From Calycina herbarum (lineage: Eukaryota > Ascomycota > Leotiomycetes > Helotiales > Pezizellaceae): DNA of 64,000 nucleotides. Under the pieces are notes generated by a model. It was given only the letters and a program-made list of their open reading frames with translations. It was not told the origin of the DNA and did not search any database. How positions within the stretch are numbered: position 1 is the first letter of the stretch; each line of letters opens with the position of its first letter. The stretch spans positions 455,394-519,393 of the forward strand of contig LLEY01000025.1 in the NCBI GenBank assembly GCA_001414485.1. Direction: 5' to 3'. The translations under genes were made by a program, and so were the position numbers. Of the stretch, positions 11,801-23,530 are shown piece after piece.

Positions 11801-12563
11801 TCGCATCCCAAAATCTCACGGGTGTGATTGAGAAATTCGAAAAGGGGAGTCAACATGTTTTCACGATCATACAAGATCACATGGGGTTAGAACAGAATTA
11901 CGGTCCGGGAGGGGATTTACATAAAGTCCCTAGAGGGATTCTGAATTACCAATTCGGAAGGGGAAATGGGACCAATGTCGAGTGGAAGGTTACGGGGAAT
12001 TTGGGGGGTGAACATGTTCGTATTTTCCTAAGCCCTAGAGACTGGAGGAATTTGGCTGACTGAAATAGTATCTCGATCGTATCCGAGGACCTTTAAACGA
12101 AGGAGGCCTCTTTCACGAACGTCAAGGTTTCCATCAGCCTACTCCACCTTCTTCCAATTGGTCAACATCGTCTCCCCTCACTGGTCTCTCCAGTCCTGGA
12201 ATAAGATACTACACCGCCACCTTCGACCTCTCACTCCCTAAAAATCTCGATATTCCGCTCTCCTTTAATTTCAAAAATAGCACTGGTCCTGTTGTTGATT
12301 CCAGGGTGTTACTTTATGTAAATGGCTGGCAATTCGGGAAGTATATCAGTAACTTGGGACCACAAACTTCATTCCCCGTGCCCGAGGGGATATTGAATCA
12401 TCAGGGGACGAATACAGTCGGGCTTAGTCTGTGGGCTTTGAGTGAGGGGGGTGCGAAGATTGAGAGTTTTGAATTGAATGCTGATGGAGTTGTTGAGACG
12501 GGGATGGAGGGGGTTGTTGGGATGCCGCAGCCGAGGTGGGAGAGGAGGGAGGGGGCTTATTGA
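8880..12563 (+). CDS. Secreted GH35 beta-galactosidase, 13 exons
   Basis: Exons: 8880-9017, 9078-9140, 9198-9211, 9288-9877, 9926-10032, 10084-10218, 10266-10552, 10608-10728, 10779-10849, 10902-11424, 11473-11604, 11650-12015 and 12069-12563. All 12 introns are GT-AG, 45-76 nt, and phase is kept throughout, giving 1013 aa, the usual size of fungal GH35 enzymes. A signal peptide ([20 protein letters not shown]) predicts secretion. The TIM barrel carries the acid/base Glu201 in VQPENEYS and the nucleophile Glu304 in ILETQAG, where the family usually has [14 protein letters not shown] and the C-terminal jelly-roll segments ([26 protein letters not shown]) are also typical. Exon 3 is only 14 nt and encodes the conserved IHPW(R) motif. 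The enzyme should release terminal beta-galactose from plant cell-wall galactans. It is one of several carbohydrate-active genes in the window. Confidence 0.9.
9198..9211 (+). other. 14-nt microexon of the GH35 gene
   Basis: ATACATCCATGGAG is bounded by ATTATAG upstream and GTACGT downstream. Spliced in, it gives LSGEIHPWRMPVPS, the universal GH35 motif. Skipping it would remove the motif and shift the frame. Confidence 0.85.
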
Positions 12564-13420
12564 GGTGGTTTGAAGGTGAGGGCTGTGGTTGGGAAGTCTA
12601 ACTGCATGTCTTATATGAACTAACCTATTATAATCCTGACTGTTATTCGACAATTTTATGACCTGAAAAGTCCAAAGACAAGAAACCTCAGTCTACAAAA
12701 TCGCGAGTGAGGAAAGATGAAGTTTTCTTTGCGGAGGATACCATGGAAAGTACGCTGTAATGCCCTGTAATGGTAATGTCTGAAGGACCAACCTGGGAGA
12801 GCGCTGTATTTTAGTGGACCTCCCTATAAACTAGTGCTTAGATGCTTTCTCATGGGCTCGCTTAGCCTAATTGCTTCAGGCATCAACGTATTTTACGGGG
12901 ACGTTCGCGAATTAGAAGGCTTCAGGGCCCTTCAGGGCACTTCATAAGACATTACAGCGCACTGCCATGTAGCATCTATACTTCTGATAACGACGATGAA
13001 GAGTTAGTGAAGTCGTAGGCATTACGAGTTGGTCCGGTGAAAAAGAGCTATTGAAACTAGTGTTCAGCGTAATCTATCTGAAGCTTGCAAAAACAAGTTG
13101 CTTAGAAAACGTGAAGCTAATGTTATGACCTAGCAATCGCATTTTCAAAAAACCACAGACACCCTGTGGAGAGAATGAATGGCAGCCCCGCGAAATTGGC
13201 AGCCCTGAACAACACGACGTAGTAAAATCACAAAGACGAAACATAAATACAAATAGATGCAGAAGATGCTATTTAAGCGTAACCAAACTTGTAGGGAGCT
13301 GTTGTTAGGTTTGCGTTGAGTTATACGTCGCGGCTTGTCTTGGGGAGGTCAAATTACTAGCTGCAATTTATTTCAGGCAGTTAAGGAAGATATCCTCACA
13401 CTCATTTTGTCTAACTCTTT

Positions 13421-13488
13421 GCGAGTAAGCTGCGAGTAAACTACGGGTAAGCTTGTAAGTAAACCACCAGTAAGCACCGAGTAAGCCA
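13421..13488. repeat. Degenerate 11-12 bp tandem array, about six units
   Basis: Units resembling GCGAGTAAGCT, GCGAGTAAACTA, CGGGTAAGCTT, GTAAGTAAACCA, CCAGTAAGCA and CCGAGTAAGCCA follow one another. The core GTAA is kept in every unit. Confidence 0.5.
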
Positions 13489-13557
13489 TCAAAAGTCATA
13501 GCCACAGCTTTACAGCCACCCACGTGACTTCTACCCCTCTATTCCCCCTTTTGGACT

Positions 13558-13603
13558 GACGTGCATATTTTGTTGCACGTCGTTTTAGTAGGTTACCTAC
13601 TAA
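13558..13603. repeat. Two adjacent palindromes
   Basis: GACGTGCA and TGCACGTC form an 8-bp hairpin (13558-13581). TTAGTAGGTTACCTACTAA (13585-13603) is a 9+1+9 perfect inverted repeat. Such paired palindromes can mark transposon ends or binding sites; I cannot tell which. Confidence 0.45.
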
Positions 13604-14574
13604 TTAGAGGGAGAAAATTCAAACCCGAGCTATCCGTAGGTTACCCAGGAATAGTGAGTTATCTCATAGCTCTAAATTTCACTATTTGCACGCAACCTAC
13701 AAGTAACTGTAAATAACTCGTGTAAAAAAAGATCAGTCTATTTGGCAAGTAACTTGTAAATAGTGTTGTTGGTTTTTTGTGGTGGAATGCCAGAGCCCAG
13801 GCTATTCATGGGTGGCCTGGGAACTGCTATCAGACCCTGTTGAAAATTATATCGATTTAAAATTGAGTTTAATAGTCATGCATTGAGCTACACCGAAGTA
13901 ATCTCTAATTTTAATGTGTGTTTTGTGAGCGATTGTTTGCGCTCTCCATATACATGATATCTACCTGTATTTTTAGTAAACGGAACAGGCCAGCGAGGAT
14001 CAGAAACAGGGTATTTGGGTTACACAGACCTGCCTACAGAACTTATAACTAAATAATGCTAAGAAAAATATAACAAAAATCTAGAAGGATTCCCCTTATA
14101 TAATGGAACATATTTATAACGTTTAGGACATTTCGAAGAAGCGGTGACTCACTAACTTAGGATCTACTCAAGCTAGCAGCTAGATAGTCGGCTGGTGTTC
14201 GGGCTGTCAGATTGCGCCCGATGACTGTCAGGCTCTTTCCACAGGCTCGCTTACAAGGAGCGTCACAAATTACAGGCAACCAAGCCTGAATCCCCTATAC
14301 TTTTGACCGATCCTTCGTCCTGTCTCTATCACCTCTTGTTATTTCCATATTACATATCATACTAGCTCTGTAAACATGCAAAGTGGTTGATTATATTACT
14401 TCCTATCATAAAATATAGAAAATGAAGAAATGCGACCGTAAAAGGTGTTGAATTTTAAGGGGTGCCGGACAGCTCGCTAAGCTATCTGTAGGTAACCCAC
14501 AACTAAAGCATTCCTTTGAGTAACCATTCGTACCTCGAACAGTATCTCCCAGCGCGACTCAAAAACTATTTCTT

Positions 14575-16354
14575 TCAACTCGACGCGTTCTTCTTCCTTC
14601 TCACTCTGATTTTAGCGGCAAGTGGTGGTATTCCAAATTCGGCAAACCAGGTATTAGCGGGTCTCTTCCCCTCATAACTCTCCGGGAATTCCAAATCGTA
14701 ATTCCTCACAACATAAGACAACATCATCTTGAATTGGAAATCCACCAACCCCCTTCCTGGACAAGCATGTTTCCCATGGTTGAAAGGAAGATACTCAGAA
14801 GATGTAGAAACAAAACTCAAGTTGTTGAGGCCAGCTTTCGCTTCACGTTGTCGAGAATAGCGGAAAGGGTCGTACTTCAAAGGATCTTTGAAGGACGATG
14901 GATCGGCTTGAGATTGATGTGCAAGTATGGCAATTTTTGTTCCTTGTTGAAGATGAATTCCATCTAGAGTGGTAAGACCTTCTGGTGCAATGATGAGCCG
15001 TTCCATGGCGCATCCAAGGAAGGTGTGTACACGGAGAGTTTCTTTTGCCATGCTGTCGGCTCGTAACATTGCTGAGACCTTGGCTCTTGTCCATTCATTT
15101 TTATCGGCTCCCAGGACTCTGTCAAACTCCTCGCGCAGAAGGGCAATCGAGTCGAATTCCTTATCAGTTCCAATGACGTTCAGAAGTAGGTTGTGAAGTG
15201 TGAGAACAGTCTGATGCAGCGTTCCAAAATTTAAAACTGCCAGGCGTTTTGTCATATCTTCGAGACTCGAGGCTTCCTCCGGGCGCTCTTTGACGGCAAA
15301 TTGGAAAAGCATCTGCAACAGGTCTCTAGGAACAGATTTCGTATCGGAAGTGTTTTGGAGAATTTGAAGTCGCTCCTTGTAAATGAGGGCAAAGCGTTTA
15401 GAGAGGTCTTCAAGTATTGCAGGCATGGATTTGATCGCTTTCGAGAAGCGGCCGAGATATGGTCGAAATGGCTTACGTGCTCCACCAACTGTGCCCGCGG
15501 ATTCCAACATACCACTTCAACATGTTAGCTTATGTTTTACCATTAAAAAAGCAGACAAAAGGAAAGGGTCGCACTCTAGGGCGTTGTAGCAACTTTGGAT
15601 GAACTCTTCGTCGACACCTATTATCATCAATCAGTTTTGTTCATCATAAACCTTTGCTTAGAGTCAACCCACAGAGTACTCGTCCTTCGGCCGAGTCTCC
15701 AAGTTGAAATCCCATAACTACCTTTCCAGTGACCATTCGGCATGCTGGGAAAAGATCGATCTCTTTCCACTCATTGGTGTCCATTCCAAAGCAAGTATCA
15801 AATGCAGGTCCCACTTGCTCTTTCATGATTTCCCCCATTGTTTCCAGTACAGCATTCAATTCCGTCTTAATGAGAACCCCTTGCCATGCATCGTAAGCGA
15901 ATTTATGTCCCAGACTGTAGTCGAGTTGAATAGCGTCGATTTGAGCTGCATGAGTAGAAAGTACAGTGTCTGGTTGTTTACAAAGCCACTGTAACGAGCT
16001 GGGCGGAAGTATAACTGAATCATGAGGACCATATTTAGGAATCAAAACTGATTGGCCTTTCTTGGAGTACTTTTGCGCCAACTGCGTCAGCAATCTTTCG
16101 TTGTAATAATAAGGGATATTACTTACGTTTTCGTATACTTCGTTAAGTATACTTAAGGAATCGGTTTGAAACCTCTTTTTCATTTCTTTCCATGGAACTC
16201 CTTCTCGAACGCCTAGTCGTGGTAAGTTCCTGGCGTAACATACTGTGAAAAGCCTTCGATAGACGAGAAAGAGAACTCCAATTGAGAGGAGGAGAAAGCC
16301 AGCGGCTTTGTGAACGACAGGATTGCCGATCACTACTCGATAGATTGTCTCCAT
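14575..16354 (-). CDS. Cytochrome P450 monooxygenase
   Basis: Exons 16354-15673, 15617-15575 and 15514-14575 (introns 55 and 60 nt) give 554 aa. The start at 16354 (METIYRVVIGN) precedes a membrane anchor at about residues 14-31 (AAGFLLLSIGVLFLVYRR), as expected for an ER P450. The frame is open further upstream, but those codons do not look native. The K-helix ExxR is ETLR in AKETLRVHTF, the PERF-like region is FKDPLKYDPFRYSR, and the heme loop is FNHGKHACPGRG with the Cys thiolate. The I-helix reads FGTLHQTVLTLHN and lacks the classic AGxDTT; His-Gln-Thr appears instead, as in some fungal secondary-metabolite P450s. No terpene synthase or PKS lies beside it in the window, so the pathway is open. 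Confidence 0.8.
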
Positions 16355-17806
16355 GGAAAATGTGGTTTTGTCAGCAGGTGCTCTAGTGTAGCAAAAGTTT
16401 ACAACAAGAGAAATGAAGTGAAGGTTTTGCATTCTACATAAGTAATCGGCGGTATCGGGGAGGGGGGACATATCTTAGAAAGTGTTTTCTTTTGCGACTC
16501 CACTTGGACCAAATGACGACAACTTCCGGAGGTGGCTCCATGGAGTAGACAGTGGGGGAAGTCAGGATCCATCGCGCAAGCAAATGCAATGTTCTTCGTG
16601 GAGAAATGAGGCACTTCACGCCAGATTTCATACTTACGATCAACATTGTCTCACGGAGATAACCTAGTATAAGCAAGTTGAAGAAAGGGGTTTCTAGTGT
16701 TCCAAATGAGTCCAACACTGAACTGCATTTCAACTCAAGTCAAGTCGACTTATTTTCAAATGCTCGAATGGCTTTGGACGTCCACGTCGGCAAACTTTTA
16801 GCTAACCGCGTGGACATTGATCGTCGTCGTGGCAGCTTCATATCATTCGTTGAACTGGGCATTCTGAGACGTTTCTGTCCGAGGAAACCCAGATTACTTC
16901 TCCACATTTCGTTATCAGATCCAGTGATTAAAAAAATCTTCATAAGCCAAGGCAAAAACAGCTCCACAATATCCACAAAATAACAGCCCGCCGGGAAAAT
17001 CCACTTGAATTGGCCAATCTCAGAATACTTGTTGGAACCTAATTTCAACCAAGACCCTCTCGATGTGCAACAAGAAGATAATGCTTGATGTCATTGGTTA
17101 TTCAGCCAGAACAAGGCAAGGTGAGGACCTGAGCACTCTGTTAAAGTTAAGTAATGGGATGGGCCACAACCACTCGTGACCGTCATCCATCGGCAATTCA
17201 AATAAGGGATTAAAGCCTGTGAAGATTAATACTTTTTAATTTTAAAAGCTCTCCAAAATGAGAATCCGGCAATTGAACTCAAGAAATGAAGATGCATTCG
17301 GAATGATGGCTTGGTTTGATGGCGAGACACACCCTCCTCTGCCCCCGTCTCACATCTTTCCTGAAAAGTTGAAGGGGGTAGAACAAGTGTATTATCAAAG
17401 ACCATGGGCGACTGAAGTCATCTATACTTACTACTAAAAATGCGGTAGCCACGATCATAAAATAGTTTAATGATTCTAGGTCTTCTCTTGATCAAGAAGG
17501 GACTGTCACGTGCCAGTCCCTTTCTACCCTGCTTTCATCAACGTACTGATTTTATAAGCTTTGTGTTGGGCCAATCAACATAGCTCCAGGGTGTTTGGAT
17601 ATTGCTATGCCTACCGCTAAACCTTCAAATTTTTAGAACAGGTGTTGAGGTCTAAGTGATAAAAGGACATTCTACTTCACGAACTGGTTAAAAAAAATAC
17701 CAAATTCTTAACTCGCAAAATTGACTATGTTTATGTATTTTACAAGTTGAGTTTGAAGAACTAGCGTTTTCTCAAAATCTCAATTTTCTTAACAACGTCT
17801 CACATA
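16355..17806. other. Upstream region of the P450, no assigned gene
   Basis: Two overlapping minus-strand open stretches (about 17048-16740 and 16614-16399) read like protein in part (for example MWRSNLGFLGQKRLRMPSS and REVPHFSTKNIAFACAMDPD). They have no clear start, and I recognise no family. They may be exons or a decayed gene. Confidence 0.3.
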
Positions 17807-18390
17807 GGGCGTCCTGGATGCACCAAAAAGTCGGAGTCGACTAAATCGCAAATCGCAAGTCAACTATTTATAGCTAGAGTAGAACTCGACAATAATTCTC
17901 TACTTATTCCCTTGCTCTCTTATTCCTTCCTTCTCCCTCCTTCTTATACCCTCTCTCCCTCTCTCTTCCTCTCTCCCTCTCTCTTCCTCCCTCCCTCTCT
18001 CTTCCTCTCTCCCTCTCTCTTCCTCTCTCCCTCTCTCTCTCTTCTTTATCTAGAAACAATAATAAGAAAGCAATAAGATACGATAGTAAAATATGCGACA
18101 GCGTGGAAGCGACAGTCTCTAGGTGTGCGGGCGATGAATCGGGAATCTTGCTACAAACTATACACTTGATGCTAGCTACACCTGTTTCTAATTAGCTTGT
18201 TTTTAAGAATAGCTAAGGTTAAGAGTAAAAAACCCACTTGTCCTAGGGTTCGGAGAGAGAGAGAGTTTATGTGTATATAAGGGAGAATTTATCTTAAAAA
18301 TCATTCTATTTCCTACATATAAAAAGTAACATTTGCGATTTCTGATTTGCGAATTAGTCAATCCGACTTTTTGGTGCATTCAGGATGCCG
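17807..18390. mobile_element. 584-bp MITE with about 50-bp terminal inverted repeats, TA-flanked
   Basis: The left end begins GGGCGTCCTGGATGCACC and continues with AAAAAGTCGGA and CGCAAATCGCAAGT. The right end, read on the other strand, begins CGGCATCCTGAATGCACC and carries the same AAAAAGTCGGA and CGCAAATC blocks. A TA dinucleotide sits on each side (17805-17806 and 18391-18392), the target duplication expected of Tc1/mariner-type transposition. The interior is noncoding and contains a long CT-rich tract, so the element is non-autonomous. Confidence 0.8.
17931..18042. repeat. CT-rich microsatellite (CTCTCC/CTCTTC)
   Basis: A polypyrimidine run of CTCTCCCTCT and CTCTTCCT units lies inside the MITE. 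Confidence 0.8.
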
Positions 18391-18817
18391 TATCACAGCA
18401 GCGGATATTTTACTTTCCAAAAACCAGATATATTGATACAAGCTGGATAAGTGAATAGTACAAGGATACGATTTCTTTTGGTCAAAAATTCAGGATCTTA
18501 CACACAAGAACATTGAAGATTCACTTACCCAATGTGATGGAATGTTTGTCCCCGAGTAACATTCACTAGAGATTGTCAATCTACATATACTGTTCCCCAT
18601 TTGTAATTCACGAACAAATCGCCTATGCCAAGCCCACTGGCTCCCTAGGCGCCTCCCTGCCTGCTCCTTTCCTCTATATATCCTTCAGCATTCCTTTTCG
18701 TAATTTCTTTTTTAAACCTAAACAACAACATCCACCAACCTCCACCATAATAATTCACACCATTTCCCTCTCTGTCAATGAACCTCCTTCTCTTCGTTAA
18801 CTTCTTATCATTACAAA
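18391..18817. other. Promoter region of the BTB gene
   Basis: The region carries pyrimidine-rich DNA and the likely 5' UTR. A TATA-like stretch (CTATATATCC) lies near 18675. No gene is seen. Confidence 0.4.
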
Positions 18818-19995
18818 ATGTCTTCTAAGACGATAATCTTTGATCCTGATGGCGACTTGACCTTGGTGTTTCCGGAACCTGCGCTGAAGGAGACAAAGTT
18901 GACCTTTCCGCAACTCGACGAAAACGCGCCTGACTCCATGTACCCCGAGTACTTCAAAAAGAGAGGCTTGACTCCCAAAAGCCAAAAGATTCAGCAGGGC
19001 AAATCCGAGGGAATCCAGGAGATTCGTATGTTGGTCTCGTCAAAGGTCTTGGCTCTCGCCTCGCCTGTTTTTAGATCAATGTTCAGTCCAGCCTACGGAT
19101 TTCGAGAAAGCAGTATGCTACGAGCAGAAGATGCTGAGATCTATCTACCTGATGAACATCCGGAAACCTTTGAGATCCTATTATACGCTCTACATGGGAA
19201 GAACCATGCTTTGCCTTTGCTTCTACCAGCCGAGTATTTACTCCCCATGGCAATCTCGATCGATAAATATGGGGTCCACGAAGCAATGGCATTTTGCATA
19301 AAGTCCTGGATGCACAGTCGTGTTGAATGGGATCTCCTTGTTAGTGGAGTTGAACACCCGCAACTAATAGCTATTACCTGGGTCTTCAACGATGCCTGCT
19401 TGTTTGAGCAGTTCACCAGACACATAATCTGTGGGGAACAACAAATTCAAGATTCGATGTTCCTAGATCTCCCTATCCCTCAACGGGTTATTGGTAAGTG
19501 ACCACAGAGAAATCTTCACACTCAACGACCTTCTAATTTTCAATAGACGCACTGAAAGCTCGACAGCAGTTCGTGATTAAGCGACATTGGGAGATACTCC
19601 AATCAATGCTCACCGACAAGACTCCTCAGGGCTGTTATCAACGGATACGTCGCTACGTCGGAATGGCATGGGGCAACCTTAACCCGGATGAGCTTGCTTT
19701 TATCAATAACACGTTCCTCAACCTCGCAGAAGATTTTGGATTGACCCAACGACCGCACAAATTTGTCTCGTACCCTGAATTCAAGGCTCAAGTAGAAAAA
19801 CTGAACACCATGGCGGAAAACGTCTTTAGAAACGAGAAGCGTATACTGAAAGGAAAAATCGAACCGGTTATGCGTTTTCTCATCCATAGATTCAGGCAAG
19901 ATGATTGGCGTGGACTTGATATCGAGAAATATCGAGGGCGGCTTTCTCAGAATTTGATGCGGTTATCTGATCAAGGGTATGATGGTACGAAGTGA
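18818..19995 (+). CDS. BTB/POZ domain protein
   Basis: Exons 18818-19493 and 19547-19995 with a 53-nt phase-1 intron give 374 aa. The N-terminal part, about residues 65-135, has the fungal BTB pattern: MLVSSKVLALASPVFRSMF, where the first helix follows the conserved 'S-x-x-L-x-x-x-S-x-x-F' spacing, then EIYLPDEHPETFEILLYALHG and later DKYGVHEAMAFC. The C-terminal half is helical and polar, with no second known domain. Fungal BTB proteins of this size act as protein-interaction or cullin-adaptor modules, often with unknown partners. There is no signal peptide or membrane segment, so it should be cytosolic or nuclear. Confidence 0.8.
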
Positions 19996-21148
19996 GAAAT
20001 TTTGACGGGAGTTCCTCCAGGGGGATTTGAGCTAGTTACTCTATAATAATAATAGAAAATATTTTAGCAAAACAAGGTGATATTTCAGGGTTTGACTTAA
20101 AGACGTGATAATATATTCTTCGAAGACATAGAACTTTGAGAAGGAATTGTCGTAGATCACACTAGGTAGTTGCTGAGCAATCTTGCTTTGAATAGAAAAA
20201 CTTGAAGGGCAAGTATTGAACCTGGAAGTTGTCGATTGAACACCAGGGGCAACCAAGCCTGGAGCTAGGCCCTAATCTACCCGGGCGCAAGAAAAGCCAG
20301 TTCTTGGAGGAGGAAGCAACGATTCCGACGATCTTGACCTTGATACCTTGGTATCTTTTGAGGAAGGAACGACTCGACCTGACCACCCTGACTTCGTGGC
20401 AGAGGAAGGAACACCTTTGCTTAATACATCTACTAGACAGGACTACCAAATATATCAGAGGTTGTTACTTCCCTGTTACTTGACACCAAGTCGCTGCTTT
20501 GGGTTTGGAAAGGGAAGGTGCGACGACGCCCGGTTTTCTAGAGTGATTTTCGCGCTCTTTCTCCCTCCCGTCGACCTTTATACTTTGACCATTTTTGCAC
20601 TCGATTCTGCACGGATACCAACATACCTCGCAGTGATGGTACAAGCCTCTCGTAACCTATCACGGGAATTTCCTGTGGTATCTATTGAAGTTCTATTCTC
20701 ATGAATTTGCGCGATATTCATAAATAGCAGATCGAGTCTTGACACAGATTATGTGGGGGACTTCTACTTTTCAACAACTTTAGCTAATAAGGTACCACTG
20801 TGTGAGAAAAATAAAGGTAGCCAATTTTCTCATTTACAGCTCAGGTGTATGATTCACGTCCAACGGGAGATTTTGAAAGGCCATGCTTACGCCCATGTCA
20901 TGGCAGCTAGACTCGGTCGAGTCGACTTTACATGAAGTCATAGAATTGAAAAGACATACCTTCTCCTCTTAACTACTGAGTACCATCTCAAATTTTTCCG
21001 TTCATAATTCATAAGTTTCCTTCTCTATATACTTCAGCATATTCCACTGCTCACCTACAGACTGAGCGCCCTCCTCCCATCAATACCCTTTTCCCTTTTC
21101 TCATTTACCCACCTCTATATTCCTTAGACCTTCATCACCTCCGCTGAC
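19996..21148. other. Intergenic, no gene seen; shares repeat blocks with 59 kb
   Basis: Short frames here (for example 20229-20483) have no family features. Part of the region is repeat-related, listed separately. Confidence 0.45.
20329..20369 (-). repeat. Dispersed repeat, permuted relative to copy at 59255-59294
   Basis: On the minus strand, positions 20369-20346 match 59271-59294 exactly over 24 nt (starting TTCCTTCCTC). The adjoining 16 nt at 20344-20329 match 59255-59270 with one difference (ATCAAGGTCAAGATCG against ATCAAGGTTAAGATCG). The two blocks are in opposite order in the two loci, as if cut from a roughly 40-bp tandem unit. Confidence 0.6.
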
Positions 21149-23530
21149 TCAATACGCAGAATTCTGCATCCTATCCCCCAATAAATACCATTTATCCACT
21201 GGTATAGAATTCCACAATTCCACTCTACTGTGGTTATACACAGAATCCCACGTCTTAACAGGGATTCGCGTAACTCCCTGGGAAGAAGTTATGTATATAA
21301 TTTCAGAGTGATTATCTGCTTCGGAGTTGTTTTCTTTCGGAGGCTCGAGATGTGCCTTGACTGCTTCCAACCTTTGTAACGCAGAAGTGTTGGAGGATGA
21401 GTGTGCATTTCCGATGGGGATGGAGGAGTGGAGTGGGATTGAAGAGGTGTAATCAAGACCATAAGCAAAATTTATAAAAGCCGATGCTAGTTGTTTCCCA
21501 ATTTGTGTAGGTGTGAGTGGTTGTATATTTTCTGAGGAGGGAGCTGCAGAAGGCAAAGGGAAGTTTTGAAATAAGTAGGCTATTTCAAGTTCGTGACTTG
21601 GGTAGCCGGAGAATTTGGAGTTGGGATGTGGGTTTGGCTGACAGGTGCTGTTAGTATTTGTTCTCCATAATTTGACGAAGGACTTGCTTCAAAATCGCAA
21701 ATTTAAGCATATATGAAAGTAGATCAAGAAGAGAAGATGAACTCACAACACCCCATACATATCTATCCACCCTCTCCCCCCAGCCCTTTTGCATAGCCAC
21801 GGAAGGCATGTGGAATCTTAAATCTGACATCAACTCCAGCATCCCGTCATAGACTTCTTTCCTACTCTTCCTCTTCTCCTCCCCATTGTTTATCGGTAGG
21901 TTATAAGCGCGAAATATTCTCGTCGATAGGTCTGTCCAATTTAGAGTTTCTCTTTGAGGAAAAGTAACTTCTAAACATTTCCAAAGACGAGAAATTAGTC
22001 TTTCAGAAGGGAGATGGAGGAGTCGATCGTGAAGAACCGTCGCCTAATTACATTTATCAACCTTCATTCATGGAAGATTTCCAGAAGAATAAGGAAATAG
22101 GGAAAATACATCACCCAAAGCATCACCAATAAGTACTTTCTCACACCACTCCGGTTTCCCAGTCGTCCATCCCTCATCAGCAATCTGTTCGATGGTGATG
22201 TCATCTTTTATGTAAGCTCTGTCTATAGTAGGAGCCCAAGCTCCAAAAGGTGGCAATTTCATAACCAAATCCTCAGCTGGGAGAGTTTGAAATACTTTTT
22301 CATCTTTTTTGACGCTGGGCAAGGATTCTGTATGGAGAAATTTATGTCGCATGTGGAAAGCGGCCATTTTCTGCTGTATCATGGAGTTTGGACGACGGAG
22401 TGTTGGATCCCCGGAGATGGCGATCAGACGATTGAAGGGAGGGGTGGAAGGTTGAGTATGGAGATGAGTTGTTAGACAGACTAATTTGATTTTTGGCAAT
22501 TAGAAACTTGAAAATAATATTGGTTCAATAAGGATGAATGGTTAGAAGAGAGAAAGGGGAAAGAAGGCGAGTGAAGTATTTACTTGAGCCTGCACTCTCG
22601 CCGAATGCAGTGATGGAGTCTGGGTGACCGCCAAATCCCGAGATGTGGGTTTTAATCTATGTTCTGTTATTTTTGAATCTTCCATACATCATAGTATCAA
22701 CTTAGGGTTGTTGAATAGCTAGAAAATAAATACATACCCATTGAAAAGCACACGCTTGATCTTTTAATCCATAATTACCCTTTGCTGCAACCACCGGGGA
22801 GGAAACGAGATATCCAAAAGGACCCAATCGATAACTTTACAGTTTATAAGCTAAGCCTGGGAGAAGGTCAAACAGATGAGATAATTTACTTGATAGAAAC
22901 GCCAATTATTGGTTTTCCGATTTCCATAGATGTCTGGACAAATTTTGACAGGTCTCAGTGGCAATTAGTATTTCCTAATATGAGATTATCAAGAACAAAC
23001 ATACCATAATGTGGCCAGGAATTACTTCCACCAGAAAATCCACCACTGGCCATCGTTAAAAACTCAACTCGACCAGCATTGAAGGAAAACATTACCCATG
23101 CACCCTAAAATCAATTAGCATCTCCAATATTCAACTCATTAATTATATTTACACACCAAACCATCACAGGAAGCAATTCATCCTTCTTGACACCTTCGGG
23201 AACAACGACAACCAAATTCGCACAGCCAAATTCATCATGTACCCCAGCTCCCTCCTCGTTCACTCTCCTCTCCATCTCCCTCTCCAACTCCGGTGACACG
23301 CCCACAAGATTCAAATCATACTTGAAGCAAGCGGGATGTTGTGGACAGCTAGGCCCAAACTTCGTGGCATCGAGTTCTTTTGTAGGAGGGGGCGAGGGAG
23401 GTGAGTATAAGATGGGATCGCTGAATCTGGATTCAATGGTAGCATATTGGAGGTTGCGATATTGTGTTGTTTTCGTTGCGGGGATTGACAGACCGAGGAG
23501 AGGTCCTAGTGTAGGATGGTGGAGAACCAT
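21149..23530 (-). CDS. Type B carboxylesterase (alpha/beta hydrolase), 9 exons
   Basis: Exons: 23530-23157, 23104-23096, 23045-23005, 22953-22890, 22834-22738, 22656-22584, 22480-22110, 22043-21747 and 21637-21149. All introns are GT-AG (50-109 nt), every junction keeps phase, and the product is 604 aa. The oxyanion hole HGGGF (from residue 127) is assembled from exon 1, a 9-nt exon and exon 3. The nucleophile is Ser216 in FGESAGS. The catalytic His is likely His457 in YPSHELEIAYLF, a position conserved in the family. There is no signal peptide (it starts MVLHHPTLGPLLG), so a cytosolic esterase is likely, unlike many secreted family members. The frame upstream of 23530 contains only non-ATG codons until a stop. 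The substrate is unknown. Confidence 0.85.
23096..23104 (-). other. 9-nt microexon of the carboxylesterase gene
   Basis: GGTGCATGG lies between acceptor TTTTAG and donor GTAATG. Splicing it between TG and T creates TGG-GTG-CAT-GGT, giving VMVWVHGGGFSGG. Without it, the HG of the oxyanion hole is lost. Confidence 0.8.

Larger units (their letters stand above)
12564..14574. other. 2-kb intergenic region with small repeats, no gene seen
   Basis: Both flanking genes end here (convergent). No coding potential is evident. The stretch 13421-13603 holds a degenerate tandem array and two hairpins. Related words (CTATCCGTAGGTTACCC near 13630 and CTATCTGTAGGTAACCC near 14480) recur as direct repeats about 850 bp apart, which suggests worn mobile-element DNA. 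Confidence 0.4.

Noticed and set aside
16399..17048. Open minus-strand stretches upstream of the first P450
   Set aside because: They contain protein-like segments but no ATG-led frame, no convincing splice chain and no family I recognise. They are left as unassigned, possibly decayed.
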